Shown: positions 17,966-24,689, counted from the first letter of the stretch. The stretch is DNA of 32,908 bases from an uncultured Bacteroidota bacterium (GCA_903926605.1 CAIYJV010000414.1:1-32908), one strand, 5' to 3'. Translations and numbers: made by a program. The notes: generated by a model from the sequence alone, not told the origin.

Positions 17966-17974
17966 CAGGGATGG

Positions 17975-17982
17975 CAAAGATA
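17975..17982 (-). promoter_or_regulatory. -7 element for mfd
   Basis: On the minus strand this reads TATCTTTG, a full match to TAnnTTTG, ending 9 nt before the ATG at 17965. It decides the mfd start codon. No clear -33 box is visible. Confidence 0.55.
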
Positions 17983-18096
17983 GCATTTAAAAAGACTGGC
18001 TAGCATTCGTTGTTCGAATATTGCCGGTGGAGTTTTCACTTGATGATTTTGTGCCCCCTTAGAATTCAGTTCAAAGTATGTATGGGCTAACTTACC

Positions 18097-18104
18097 TAAC
18101 TTTG
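18097..18104 (+). promoter_or_regulatory. -7 element for the PIN toxin-antitoxin operon
   Basis: TAACTTTG is a full TAnnTTTG match, 24 nt before the antitoxin ATG. No TTTG box lies at the usual 19 nt upstream, which would be compatible with autoregulation by the antitoxin-toxin complex, but this is inference. Confidence 0.5.
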
Positions 18105-18128
18105 TTTTAAGAGAATCTGTTTTATTTT

Positions 18129-18344
18129 ATGATACGAACGATAATTGTGCCCGACCAAAGAATTGTGCATGTGTCCTTTGCCATACCCGAAAGCTATGTG
18201 GGTAGTGAGATGGAAATAATTGCCTTTTCCCATGACGAAGGATTGGCAGCAGAATTAAAGCCCGACACCAAAGCAACATTCTCCGCTTTATCCTACAATA
18301 CCAAGGGATTTAATTTCAACAGAGATGAAGCCAATGAAAGATAA
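18129..18344 (+). CDS. Probable antitoxin of a PIN-domain toxin-antitoxin pair
   Basis: A 71-aa protein directly upstream of, and overlapping by 20 nt, a PIN-domain gene; that arrangement is typical of type II toxin-antitoxin operons. The first half is beta-rich (MIRTIIVPDQRIVHVSFAIP, then SEMEIIAFS), resembling the small N-terminal fold of AbrB- or Phd-like antitoxins. The second half is charged and low in hydrophobic residues, as expected of the disordered toxin-binding tail (DEGLAAELKPDTK to NFNRDEANER). I do not see a classical VapB signature, so the family is inferred from context. The base composition is clearly AT-richer than that of mfd. Confidence 0.7.
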   Translation: MIRTIIVPDQRIVHVSFAIPESYVGSEMEIIAFSHDEGLAAELKPDTKATFSALSYNTKGFNFNRDEANER

Positions 18345-18747
18345 TTTTTTTATTGATAGTAATATATTGATTTATTGCTATTCAAATGACGAGGCGGGAA
18401 AACGCAAAATTGCTCGTGAAATTATTGCCGATCATGAAACTTATATCAGTAGTCAGGTTTTACAGGAGTTCATAAATACCGTGACGCGGAAATTCAAATT
18501 CAATTATGAATACGCATTAGCAGGTGCTGAAGAGTGTTGTAGGAACAACAATTTTCACACTAATACACAGCACACTATTTTTTATGCATTCCAAATAGCA
18601 AGTAGATATAATTTGTCATTTTACGATAGCCTTATCCTTTCTGCGGCAATTGAAGCAAAATGCAGCATCGTCTATTCAGAAGACATGCAGCATAATCAAC
18701 TCATTGATGGGAAGCTGAAAATTGTGAACCCTTTTTTGTCTATATAA
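18325..18747 (+). CDS. PIN-domain ribonuclease toxin (VapC-like)
   Basis: A 140-aa PIN domain covering the whole chain. The acidic catalytic residues are visible: D11 in FIDSNILIY, E48 in QVLQEFINT, D101 in SFYDSLILSA and E119/D120 in VYSEDMQH. VapC toxins are Mg-dependent RNases that usually cleave tRNA or rRNA and are held inactive by the co-expressed antitoxin. The start at 18325 overlaps the antitoxin frame by 20 nt; a second ATG at 18334 would shorten it by three residues and still overlap. Low GC and its place between mfd and repeat-rich DNA suggest recent acquisition. The target RNA cannot be told from the sequence. Confidence 0.9.
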   Translation: MKPMKDNFFIDSNILIYCYSNDEAGKRKIAREIIADHETYISSQVLQEFINTVTRKFKFNYEYALAGAEECCRNNNFHTNTQHTIFYAFQIASRYNLSFYDSLILSAAIEAKCSIVYSEDMQHNQLIDGKLKIVNPFLSI

Positions 18748-18784
18748 AATTGTAATAGCATTACTTCAAACTGCGCAACGCGAT

Positions 18785-19000
18785 TTAATTTTTAGGGTTC
18801 CATGAGGGATTAATGCCAAAGTCCTCAAAGATGGTATCTCCATTTTTTATATGAACTGCATGTCCTGAAACAGTGTCTCCGTTTTCAATGTCCCAAACTT
18901 TTTCGATGAAAGTATCCGTCGGAGTTTGCAATTTAATGCCTGTTTTATTTTTCGGACTACAGGCAAAGAGGAGAAGTGCAAACAATGCGAAATATTTCAT
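18785..19000 (-). CDS. Small lipoprotein of unknown function
   Basis: A 71-aa reading frame with a typical lipoprotein signal: MKYFALFALLLFAC, lipobox Cys at residue 14, followed by SPKNK. The mature 58 residues contain a near repeat (ENGDTVSGHAVHIKNGDTIFEDF), where NGDT occurs twice 14 residues apart. The frame is open upstream to 19126, but the extra N-terminus has no signal character, whereas the internal ATG at 19000 gives a proper lipoprotein leader, so I used that. The family is unknown. It converges with the PIN toxin gene 37 nt away. Confidence 0.62.
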   Translation of the reverse strand: MKYFALFALLLFACSPKNKTGIKLQTPTDTFIEKVWDIENGDTVSGHAVHIKNGDTIFEDFGINPSWNPKN

Positions 19001-19141
19001 GGCACAATTAACATAGTTGCAAAAATGTCTTACACAAAAATCTTGTTTTCCACCTTTACTCATGTTCTTAACCAACAACATGTTAAGGACCAACCCCCAA
19101 GCAGAAAGTACCCTGATGCCAGCCACACTACGAATTTAGAT

Positions 19142-19149
19142 TATTTTTG
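19142..19149 (+). promoter_or_regulatory. Orphan -7-like element upstream of repeat copy A
   Basis: TATTTTTG matches TAnnTTTG, but no credible + strand gene follows before the repeat begins at 19197. A one-mismatch box, TAACTTCG, occupies a similar place before copy B (20210-20217). These could be remnants of gene promoters cut off by the repeat, or could drive transcription of the repeat. The rest of 19001-19196 shows nothing else recognisable. Confidence 0.3.
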
Positions 19150-19196
19150 CAGGCGTTGCAAACTGGCATATTTGCTCAAACACCACTGCCGTGATG

Positions 19197-19839
19197 GAAC
19201 ACTAGCGCTAGTGGATGTCTGCATACTTAAAAAAATACCAGCGGAACACTGAAAGTTTTAAGTCCAATGGCCACCAGTGGGACTACATTTTGCCGACAGA
19301 AGCAGAGCCGATCAGCCCATGATGGCGCATGTGTTTTCGCCAAAGAGAACTCTTGATGAAGCCGGGGAAAATTATCGCGCCGAGCCTTCCCCAATCGTCC
19401 AATGGTTAACCATAAGCGGCGGAAATACCCGTCGCCACAGCGCCTTATAGGACCGTACGCCGTTCGCGCAGAGCTACCCCCTGCGCACGCGGAGCAATTG
19501 CGCAGGGGCCGCCTTTCTTTTGTTTCTTTTATTTGGCGGAGCAAAGAAAAAAAAGGTGCATTTGAAATCCTGCTTTTGGGGGGATTTGAATTCTTCACTT
19601 GCTCAACTTCGGATCAAGGAACGCCTCGGAGACCTGCCAGCCTGTAGGCAAGAGGAGCGTTAATCATCTTAGTCTACATACTGATCGTCAGCTATTGAAC
19701 GAGAAGTTGGTGGGGGAGTTGGGGTGGAGCGATTCTGCCAAGTATGTGCGCTGATTATTATTAGAACGGGAATTCAATTTACGCCAATCCGGAGATTGGC
19801 CTCCGTTAGGACGTAGTCAGAGGCTACGCCCAACTGGGG
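19197..19839. repeat. Long direct repeat, copy A
   Basis: About 643 bp that recur almost unchanged, and in the same orientation, at 20239-20890. The left end contains the palindrome CACTAGCGCTAGTG (19200-19213). The middle contains CCCCTGCGC...GCGCAGGGG (9-bp arms, 12-nt loop). The right end contains a tight hairpin GCCAATC-CGGA-GATTGGC followed by CGTAG-N7-CTACG. A minus-strand frame of about 123 codons is open inside it, but its differences from copy B are mostly amino-acid-changing, so it does not look like a gene under selection. The two ends are not inverted repeats of each other and no transposase is present. I recall similar elements scattered in other Bacteroidota genomes; this is memory, not a search result. 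Confidence 0.88.
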
Positions 19840-19914
19840 ACTTTGGAATCAGGCAATAACATTCTCTTTACCCTTCAAATGCTCTATTGCGTAATTTGGA
19901 CTAAGAGGCGCTAC

Positions 19915-19943
19915 TTTGCAAAACCGGCGAAACTATATCTTTG
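19915..19943 (+). promoter_or_regulatory. Promoter of the VF530-type gene
   Basis: TTTG at 19915-19918, a 17-nt spacer and TATCTTTG at 19936-19943 match the Bacteroidota consensus. The -7 element ends only 4 nt before the ATG at 19948, so the transcript is predicted to be leaderless or nearly so. Confidence 0.7.
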
Positions 19944-19947
19944 CACA

Positions 19948-20169
19948 ATGACTGGTGCCCAACCCAACAATCCACTGCACGGCATAACACTGGAGGCTAT
20001 ATTGAACCATCTTGTGAACCAATATGGCTGGGAGTATATGTGCGACCGCGTGCGTATCAATTGTTTTTACGAGAACCCCAGTATCAGTTCGAGCCTTAAA
20101 TTCCTGCGCAAAACCCCTTGGGCCCGCAAAAAAGTAGAAGATCTATACCTGGAAGCAATAGGTTTGTAG
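19948..20169 (+). CDS. VF530-type (DUF2132) small DNA-binding-fold protein
   Basis: A 73-aa protein matching the VF530/DUF2132 family from end to end: [19 protein letters not shown] near the N-terminus, [15 protein letters not shown] in the middle, and [25 protein letters not shown] near the C-terminus. Family members are helical and proposed to bind DNA; no function is established. The frame is open upstream to 19843, but the ATG at 19948 lies right behind a consensus promoter and begins exactly where family proteins begin. The gene is complete and intact although it sits between two 650-bp direct repeats, and so forms the unique part of a repeat-bounded unit of about 1.04 kb. Confidence 0.88.
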   Translation: MTGAQPNNPLHGITLEAILNHLVNQYGWEYMCDRVRINCFYENPSISSSLKFLRKTPWARKKVEDLYLEAIGL

Positions 20170-20238
20170 TGGGAATCGGAATCCTGAGCCATTTGATTTC
20201 GGAAAAAAATAACTTCGCATTTTCCGCCGTTGTTGGCA

Positions 20239-20890
20239 GAACACTTGCGCTAGTTGATGTTTGCGTACTTAAAAAATACCAGCGGGAAGCTGAAAGTTTT
20301 TAGGACCAAGTGCGGCCCTTGGACCAGTGAGACTACATTTTGCCGACAGAAGCAGAGCCGATCAGCCCATGATGGCGCATGTGTTTTCGCCAAAGAGAAC
20401 TCTTGATGACGCCGGGGAAAATTATCGCGCCGAGCCTTCCCCAATCGTCCAATGGCTAGCCATAAGCGGCGGAAATACCCGTCGCCACAGCGCCTTATAG
20501 GACCGTACGCCGTTCGCGCAGAGCTACCCCCTGCGCACGCGGAGCAATTGCGCCGGGGCCGCCTTTCTTTTGTTTCTTTTATTTGGCGGAGCAAAGAAAA
20601 GAAAGGTGCATTTGAAAACCTGCTTTTTTGGGGATTTGAATTCTTCACTTGCTCAATTTCGGATCAAGGAACGCCTTCGGAGACCTGCCTGCCAGAAGGC
20701 AAGAGGAGCGTTAATTAGCATAGTCTACATACTGATGGTCAGCTATTGAACGAGAAGTTGGTGGGGGAGTTGGGGTGGAGCGATTCTGCAAAGTATGTGC
20801 GCTGATTATTATTAGAACGGGAATTCAATTTACGCCAATCTGGAGATTGGCCTCCGTTAGGACGTAGTCAGAGGCTACGCCCAACTGGGG
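20239..20890. repeat. Long direct repeat, copy B
   Basis: The second copy of the element at 19197-19839, same orientation, about 652 bp, differing by scattered substitutions and a few short indels concentrated near the left end (around 20300-20330). The left palindrome is degraded (CACTTGCGCTAGTTG) and one base pair of the central stem is lost (GCGCCGGGG). The right-end hairpin keeps its full stem, the only change (C to T) being in the loop. The minus-strand frame here is open for 132 codons and is not considered a gene. A group II intron 3' end begins 75 nt after this copy. Confidence 0.88.
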
Positions 20891-20965
20891 GTTAAAGCAA
20901 ATAAAGAAAGCAAAACCAAACTTATTTGTGGATTGGGGGTCATTGTAGCAAGGTTTGAATAATAA

Positions 20966-21039
20966 GAGCCGTATGAAGGGAGACTTTCAAGTACGGTTCT
21001 GTGAGAGGCTTGGGGTGAAATTCCTCTTGCCTACTCGAC
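20966..21039 (+). mobile_element. Group II intron 3' fragment: domains V and VI
   Basis: Positions 20966-20999 fold as a textbook 34-nt group II domain V. The 8-bp lower stem is GAGCCGTA / TACGGTTC with the catalytic AGC at its base; a 2-nt bulge (AG) lies on the 3' side; the 6-bp upper stem is TGAAGG / CTTTCA, capped by the GNRA tetraloop GAGA. Positions 21000-21039 form domain VI: GAG...GGC stem, internal pairing, GCCT, a bulged A at 21033 (presumed branch point), CTC, and the typical intron end CGAC. The predicted 3' splice site follows 21039. No domain I-IV and no reverse transcriptase/maturase are found upstream: repeat copy B ends 75 nt before domain V. The element is therefore a truncated remnant. 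It lies 46 nt downstream (on the genome) of the DUF4249 stop codon. Confidence 0.88.
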
Positions 21040-21085
21040 AAAGTTAGTTGCACTGGATTTGCAATCCCTGGTTCAGTTGCACCCC

Positions 21086-21994
21086 TTACGGCACCACCAG
21101 CGTGGTTTCCGCACTGCTGTAGCCAGCCCAAACACCAATGGCACCACCCTTGATGTTGGTCTGCACATTGATGGGTGAAGAAAACGGATTGCCAATAGAT
21201 TGCTGCGCAAACGCTTCGGTGTTCCAGAATGTGTACACACCCTTGTCTATCTGGCACCAGTTGAGCGTTACCGTATCGCCGGGGAAAAAATAGCGCACGG
21301 TGTCGCGCTGCACATTGGTGCTGTCCTGATACCCGGCAAACATTGCGATATTGGAAATCCTGATTCCGTTCACGGCATCATCACTGTACAACCCAACGGG
21401 GTAAAACTGACCGCGGTTTTTTCTGGTAAAGCTGCGCACAAAGTTGCCCGGGGTGTCCGGGTCGGTATAGTTAGCAAACAGTTGGTAGGCGCTGTCGGGT
21501 GTGCGAATACTCTTGAACTCTGGTGCGGCAAACCACATACTGTCCACACCCTTGGGGTAGGGTATACGCGTAGATGCAGTGTATGTTGCTCCGTTTACTT
21601 TAATGGTAAGATCATAGGTTTTTCCAGCCACGCCCAGCATGATGCCCGGACCATGAGATGTATCTACGCTGTATACATAATACTTGTTGCTGACCCCGGT
21701 ATCAAAGCTGTATTCCCGCAGGGTGGCTACCTGTGAACCGTCAGATACGGTTATCACAGCATTGTGCACAAAGCTGTTTTGCAGCGAAGTAAGGTCAATG
21801 GTGGAGAAAAAGCTAATGGTAGAAGTCAATACCACATAGGGTGGTTGGCCGGTTTGTACCTGGCCCTGCACCACAACTACCGACGAGGTGCTACCCAGGT
21901 TGATATGTACTTCTTTCTGGCAGGAAGCCAGGAACATAACGCCGACCAGTATCGCCATCATAATCCGGCTGGCATTGTTTACATTAAACCACAT
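21086..21994 (-). CDS. DUF4249-family lipoprotein
   Basis: A 302-aa outer-envelope lipoprotein of the Bacteroidota-specific DUF4249 family; members often accompany TonB-dependent receptors, and their function is not known. The signal ends in the lipobox MFLASC with Cys25, followed by QKEVHINLG. The conserved N-terminal beta segment (VVVVQGQVQTGQPPYVVLTSTISFFS) and SFVHNAVITVSDGSQ are characteristic, followed by TYDLTIKVNGATYTASTRIPYPKGVDSMWF and a Fn/transthyretin-like C-terminal part. An internal start at M12 or M13 would give a more usual short leader. No TonB receptor gene is adjacent, which is unusual for the family. The gene seems complete although the intron remnant and repeats begin just beyond its 3' end. 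Confidence 0.86.
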   Translation of the reverse strand: MWFNVNNASRIMMAILVGVMFLASCQKEVHINLGSTSSVVVVQGQVQTGQPPYVVLTSTISFFSTIDLTSLQNSFVHNAVITVSDGSQVATLREYSFDTGVSNKYYVYSVDTSHGPGIMLGVAGKTYDLTIKVNGATYTASTRIPYPKGVDSMWFAAPEFKSIRTPDSAYQLFANYTDPDTPGNFVRSFTRKNRGQFYPVGLYSDDAVNGIRISNIAMFAGYQDSTNVQRDTVRYFFPGDTVTLNWCQIDKGVYTFWNTEAFAQQSIGNPFSSPINVQTNIKGGAIGVWAGYSSAETTLVVP

Positions 21995-22016
21995 GGACTT
22001 ATTGGGGTTGAGGCCG

Positions 22017-22024
22017 CAAAATTA
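22017..22024 (-). promoter_or_regulatory. -7 element for the DUF4249 gene
   Basis: On the minus strand this reads TAATTTTG, a full TAnnTTTG match, 22 nt upstream of the ATG at 21994. No clear -33 box. The remaining part of the 162-nt gap to the transpeptidase gene shows nothing else recognisable. Confidence 0.5.
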
Positions 22025-22156
22025 CGGATTAACTTGTTGTAACGAACGGTGAAACCACAAACATATTGCACGGATAGGTATGGTAATTCGTTAAAATTAA
22101 CAATTGATATTTTTTGCGCATCTCCTCGGGCTGTAGATATCAACCCCATTTTCAAA

Positions 22157-22984
22157 TTAAAAAGCATATTGCCCATCCGGCGTGTACATCACAGGCAGGG
22201 GGCGGTGGTACTTTTCAAAATAGTCGTAGCTTTCTTTCAGTGTGTTCCAGAACTTCAGCCTGCTTTCGTCGTTCCCATATTCCTTTTTCAGGTAGCTCAC
22301 ACCGTTTTTCGTGAACCGGGTTGGGAAGATCTGTACCGGTATATTCTGTTGCCCCTGCTCATGGGCGTTCATGCACAGCACATACAACTCTTTTATTCCT
22401 TCGTCCATCAGAGGCAGGCATCCTATAGTCACACAACCACCGTGTATGAAAATATCACCTCCTGGATCTGTTTTCCCCGATCCGTTGCCCGACTGTTGTA
22501 TAGCCTTCAGGTCTGAGTAATTAGGATAACTCAAAGCCAACGACAGATAGTAGTTGCTGTTCGGGTTGAAAGAGTCTATGTAGTAGCATCCTTCAGGTAC
22601 TTGAAGATCGCCCTTTTTTCGTTTGGGACCCAATTCTCCCGACAATGCACATACCCGGAAAGTATGGAATAGTTTGTACTCCGGCGCATCCGGATTCCGC
22701 ACCCACGCTTCCAGTTCGTTCTGGGATTTGAACGCACGTATGTAGAGGTCAGTAGGCGGATACTCGAGACCTTTTTTTGTAAATTCAGTCCGGAGGGAGT
22801 CGTTGTATTTTTTCCAGGCAGCCGACACATGCGGGAACTTAGCCTGCCGTTCGTGAAAATGCGGGTCGCTGCTTTGTCCATAGCTCATCTCCGGAATGAG
22901 TGCCACGCAAAAAATGAAAAACACTTTATAAAAAAGCCGTTCATGCTTGTCTATAAAGTGTTTTCCGTTATTCGTTTCGGGCAT
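22157..22984 (-). CDS. L,D-transpeptidase-fold (YkuD) protein, YafK/DpaA-like
   Basis: A 275-aa exported protein; a hydrophobic segment at 17-36 (LFYKVFFIFCVALIPEMSYG) acts as signal peptide or anchor. The YkuD catalytic domain spans about 76-225. It has the HG...C signature IFIHGGCVTIGCLPL with H181 and the nucleophile C189, and a conserved GEYGPKRxxGDxQxPEG-like block (GELGPKRKKGDLQVPEGCYYI, 116-136). This pattern matches the YafK/DpaA branch, whose E. coli member cuts the Lpp-peptidoglycan bond, rather than the classical ErfK transpeptidases. Whether this protein makes or breaks such a link in an organism without Lpp is open. The start was kept at 22984; a start nearer the hydrophobic stretch is conceivable. 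Confidence 0.85.
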   Translation of the reverse strand: MPETNNGKHFIDKHERLFYKVFFIFCVALIPEMSYGQSSDPHFHERQAKFPHVSAAWKKYNDSLRTEFTKKGLEYPPTDLYIRAFKSQNELEAWVRNPDAPEYKLFHTFRVCALSGELGPKRKKGDLQVPEGCYYIDSFNPNSNYYLSLALSYPNYSDLKAIQQSGNGSGKTDPGGDIFIHGGCVTIGCLPLMDEGIKELYVLCMNAHEQGQQNIPVQIFPTRFTKNGVSYLKKEYGNDESRLKFWNTLKESYDYFEKYHRPLPVMYTPDGQYAF

Positions 22985-23010
22985 AGCCGGAAATACAGAC
23001 CGTTAAGAGA

Positions 23011-23025
23011 CCGCCAAACCGGCGG
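23011..23025 (-). terminator. Hairpin downstream of secG, possible weak terminator
   Basis: CCGCC (23011-23015) and GGCGG (23021-23025) form a GC-rich 5-bp stem with a 5-nt loop, 8 nt beyond the secG stop. On the minus strand only a short, interrupted T run follows, so termination is uncertain. Confidence 0.35.
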
Positions 23026-23033
23026 ATTTTAGA

Positions 23034-23327
23034 TTATTTCTTTTTCTGCTGGGTAGTCTGTTTTTGTGCAGACTTGCCATTGTCCTGGCCACCACCGGCA
23101 GGACGCTGAATGAAGAATACTGCAATGATGCAAAGACCTGCTACTATGCCGATCATTGTCCAGGTACCCTTTTCCATTACGTCTCCAGATTGTTTTACAC
23201 CCATTACCTGGGAACTCATGGTACCAAAAGTGCCCGTCAGTCCGCCGCCTTTGGGGTTTTGTATCAATACAAAAAATCCCAAAATGATGCAGGAAAGCAG
23301 TATAAGGATCGTAATAAGCGTTATCAT
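23034..23327 (-). CDS. secG: Preprotein translocase subunit SecG
   Basis: SecG is the small inner-membrane partner of SecYE that speeds protein export. The 97-aa protein has a first membrane helix (about 2-22, ITLITILILLSCIILGFFVL), the family's conserved VLIQNPKGGGLTGTFG loop (20-35), a second helix (about 53-73, GTWTMIGIVAGLCIIAVFFI) and a hydrophilic Gln/Lys-rich tail. The loop motif and two-helix layout are diagnostic. Its ATG overlaps the TGA of the upstream TPR gene by 4 nt (ATGA), so it is translationally coupled to that gene. Confidence 0.93.
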   Translation of the reverse strand: MITLITILILLSCIILGFFVLIQNPKGGGLTGTFGTMSSQVMGVKQSGDVMEKGTWTMIGIVAGLCIIAVFFIQRPAGGGQDNGKSAQKQTTQQKKK

Positions 23328-24646
23328 ATTATGTTATCTTTTTTTAATTCTTCTATTTTGCGGGCAAAGTAAGTACTTTTTTCAGGATTTCGCAAACTTA
23401 ATTTCTCGAACATCTCTATCGCCTTATCAATCTTCCCCTGCTTTATGTGAATCTCAGCGAGCGATTCGCTGGCCAGCCCGTCTTCTCTGGCTATCGAGGT
23501 CATGGCGAGATCAAACACTTCTTCTGGTATTTCGTCGTTTTCTTCTTCAAGTGCTGCGGCCAGTTTTTCTTTCTGCCACATGGTCTTCAGCGCTTTTTTG
23601 TCTTCCTGTTCTTCTACCTGTTCTTCGCTTTTTTGCTTAAAGTGCAACAACCATTCTTCAAAGCTCATCATGACCATCAGCGATTTGTCTTCCTCACTTT
23701 CCACACCGGTGGTTGCTGCAACGGTGGGTTGGGCAGGCGCGGCGGGTTGGGTGGTTATCTCCACTATGTCAGAAGGCATGTCCGAGGGTATGTGCACACC
23801 CTGCTGCATAAAGTAGTCGTCGGTATATACAGGCTTTACCAATTCTTCTTCTTGGTGGTGGCTTGCAACTTCGTTCGGAACTATTGTTTCATTTTCATTC
23901 GGCGCTACCGCTTTTTCAGGCTCTGGTTCAGCGGCCGGCCCCATGGCAAAAACCGTTTGTGTTTCTGTTGGGTTATGTTCCGCTTTTACCTCGGCCATTG
24001 CTTCCGAAATTTCTTCGTTCGACGGATGAGCCTCAATGTCTTCCGGTTGCACGGAGGTTGCGCCGCCTTGTTTGGCTAAAAATTCCTGTATCAGCGCATC
24101 GGCCTCAGCCTGCATTTGCTCGGCATTGGTCGTATCGGATGTCTGGCTTCCTGTTGGCTGCGGAACCTCTATTTCTTCCACAATAGCATCCTCAACTTCC
24201 GCAAAGTTGTGTGTAAACGGAGTGATGGGTGGCGTATCCAAAGTAGGGGTCACTACCGGAGGCGGCATATCCATAGGGTCTGAGACTGCTTTCCGGGCAG
24301 GCAAGCTGGTCTTTTCCTTGCCGGTTTTGCTACTTGTGTCCGCAGAAAATGCCGGCGGGGTGCTGGTTTCTGATGTATAAGAGGTATCTCCCGATCCCAA
24401 TGGTGCCTGGGCTGTAAGGAACTGATGAAACAATATCCAGTTTCCTGTGTACCCGGCAATAAGGCTTTGTACGGTATTCATATTCCCGTCCTTGCGGTAG
24501 CTGTCAAGTGCCTTGATGTACCGGGCGGGAATGAAATAGGGGAAAGTACTTGATATATTGTCGATAGTCTTCCGCGCAGCCGGTGTTACCGGTGCGGAAT
24601 TGTTTAAAATATCAAAAATTGCTACTATCGACTGTTGATCCGACAT
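23324..24646 (-). CDS. TPR-containing protein with long acidic disordered region
   Basis: A 440-aa cytosolic protein of a type found in Bacteroidota between lptE and secG; its function is unknown. Residues 1-85 form a globular helical domain (AIFDILNNSAPVTPAARKTI, YFIPARYIKALDSYRK). Residues 90-310 are Pro/Glu/Thr-rich and probably disordered. Residues 320-380 are highly charged (MSFEEWLLHFKQKSEEQVEEQEDKKAL), and 385-435 contain one recognisable TPR (LASESLAEIHIKQGKIDKAIEMFEKLSLRNP). No signal peptide is present. The start ATG is 13 nt after a TAnnTTTG box that is followed upstream by an inverted repeat. It is 4 nt-overlapped with secG, and the pair forms a tight operon. Confidence 0.85.
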   Translation of the reverse strand: MSDQQSIVAIFDILNNSAPVTPAARKTIDNISSTFPYFIPARYIKALDSYRKDGNMNTVQSLIAGYTGNWILFHQFLTAQAPLGSGDTSYTSETSTPPAFSADTSSKTGKEKTSLPARKAVSDPMDMPPPVVTPTLDTPPITPFTHNFAEVEDAIVEEIEVPQPTGSQTSDTTNAEQMQAEADALIQEFLAKQGGATSVQPEDIEAHPSNEEISEAMAEVKAEHNPTETQTVFAMGPAAEPEPEKAVAPNENETIVPNEVASHHQEEELVKPVYTDDYFMQQGVHIPSDMPSDIVEITTQPAAPAQPTVAATTGVESEEDKSLMVMMSFEEWLLHFKQKSEEQVEEQEDKKALKTMWQKEKLAAALEEENDEIPEEVFDLAMTSIAREDGLASESLAEIHIKQGKIDKAIEMFEKLSLRNPEKSTYFARKIEELKKDNII

Positions 24647-24659
24647 TTCTATAAAAGCT

Positions 24660-24689
24660 CAAAATTAATCTGAATATTACAATTCAGAT
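24660..24689 (-). promoter_or_regulatory. Promoter element with adjacent inverted repeat for TPR-secG
   Basis: On the minus strand TAATTTTG (24667-24660) is a full -7 match, 13 nt before the TPR gene ATG. Immediately upstream lies an inverted repeat, ATCTGAAT (24668-24675) and ATTCAGAT (24682-24689), with 8-bp arms and a 6-nt spacer. It fills most of the gap between -7 and the place of the -33 box, a classic operator position. Confidence 0.6.

Noticed and set aside
19227-19598. Minus-strand open frame of 123 codons inside repeat copy A (and the 132-codon version at 20250-20648)
   Set aside because: The two versions differ mostly by amino-acid changes, the composition is rich in Arg and Cys without domain character, and the frame lies within a structured repeat. 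Similar spurious proteins from such repeats are, to my memory, annotated in many Bacteroidota genomes.
20892-20965. Possible C-terminus of a group II intron maturase directly before domain V (a short frame ending in TAATAA)
   Set aside because: Only about 25 codons are open, no maturase motif can be recognised, and the frame runs into repeat copy B.
23447-24079. 210-codon + strand open frame opposite the TPR gene
   Set aside because: The Phe/Arg/Gly/Val-rich composition is the mirror of the acidic low-complexity region on the minus strand.
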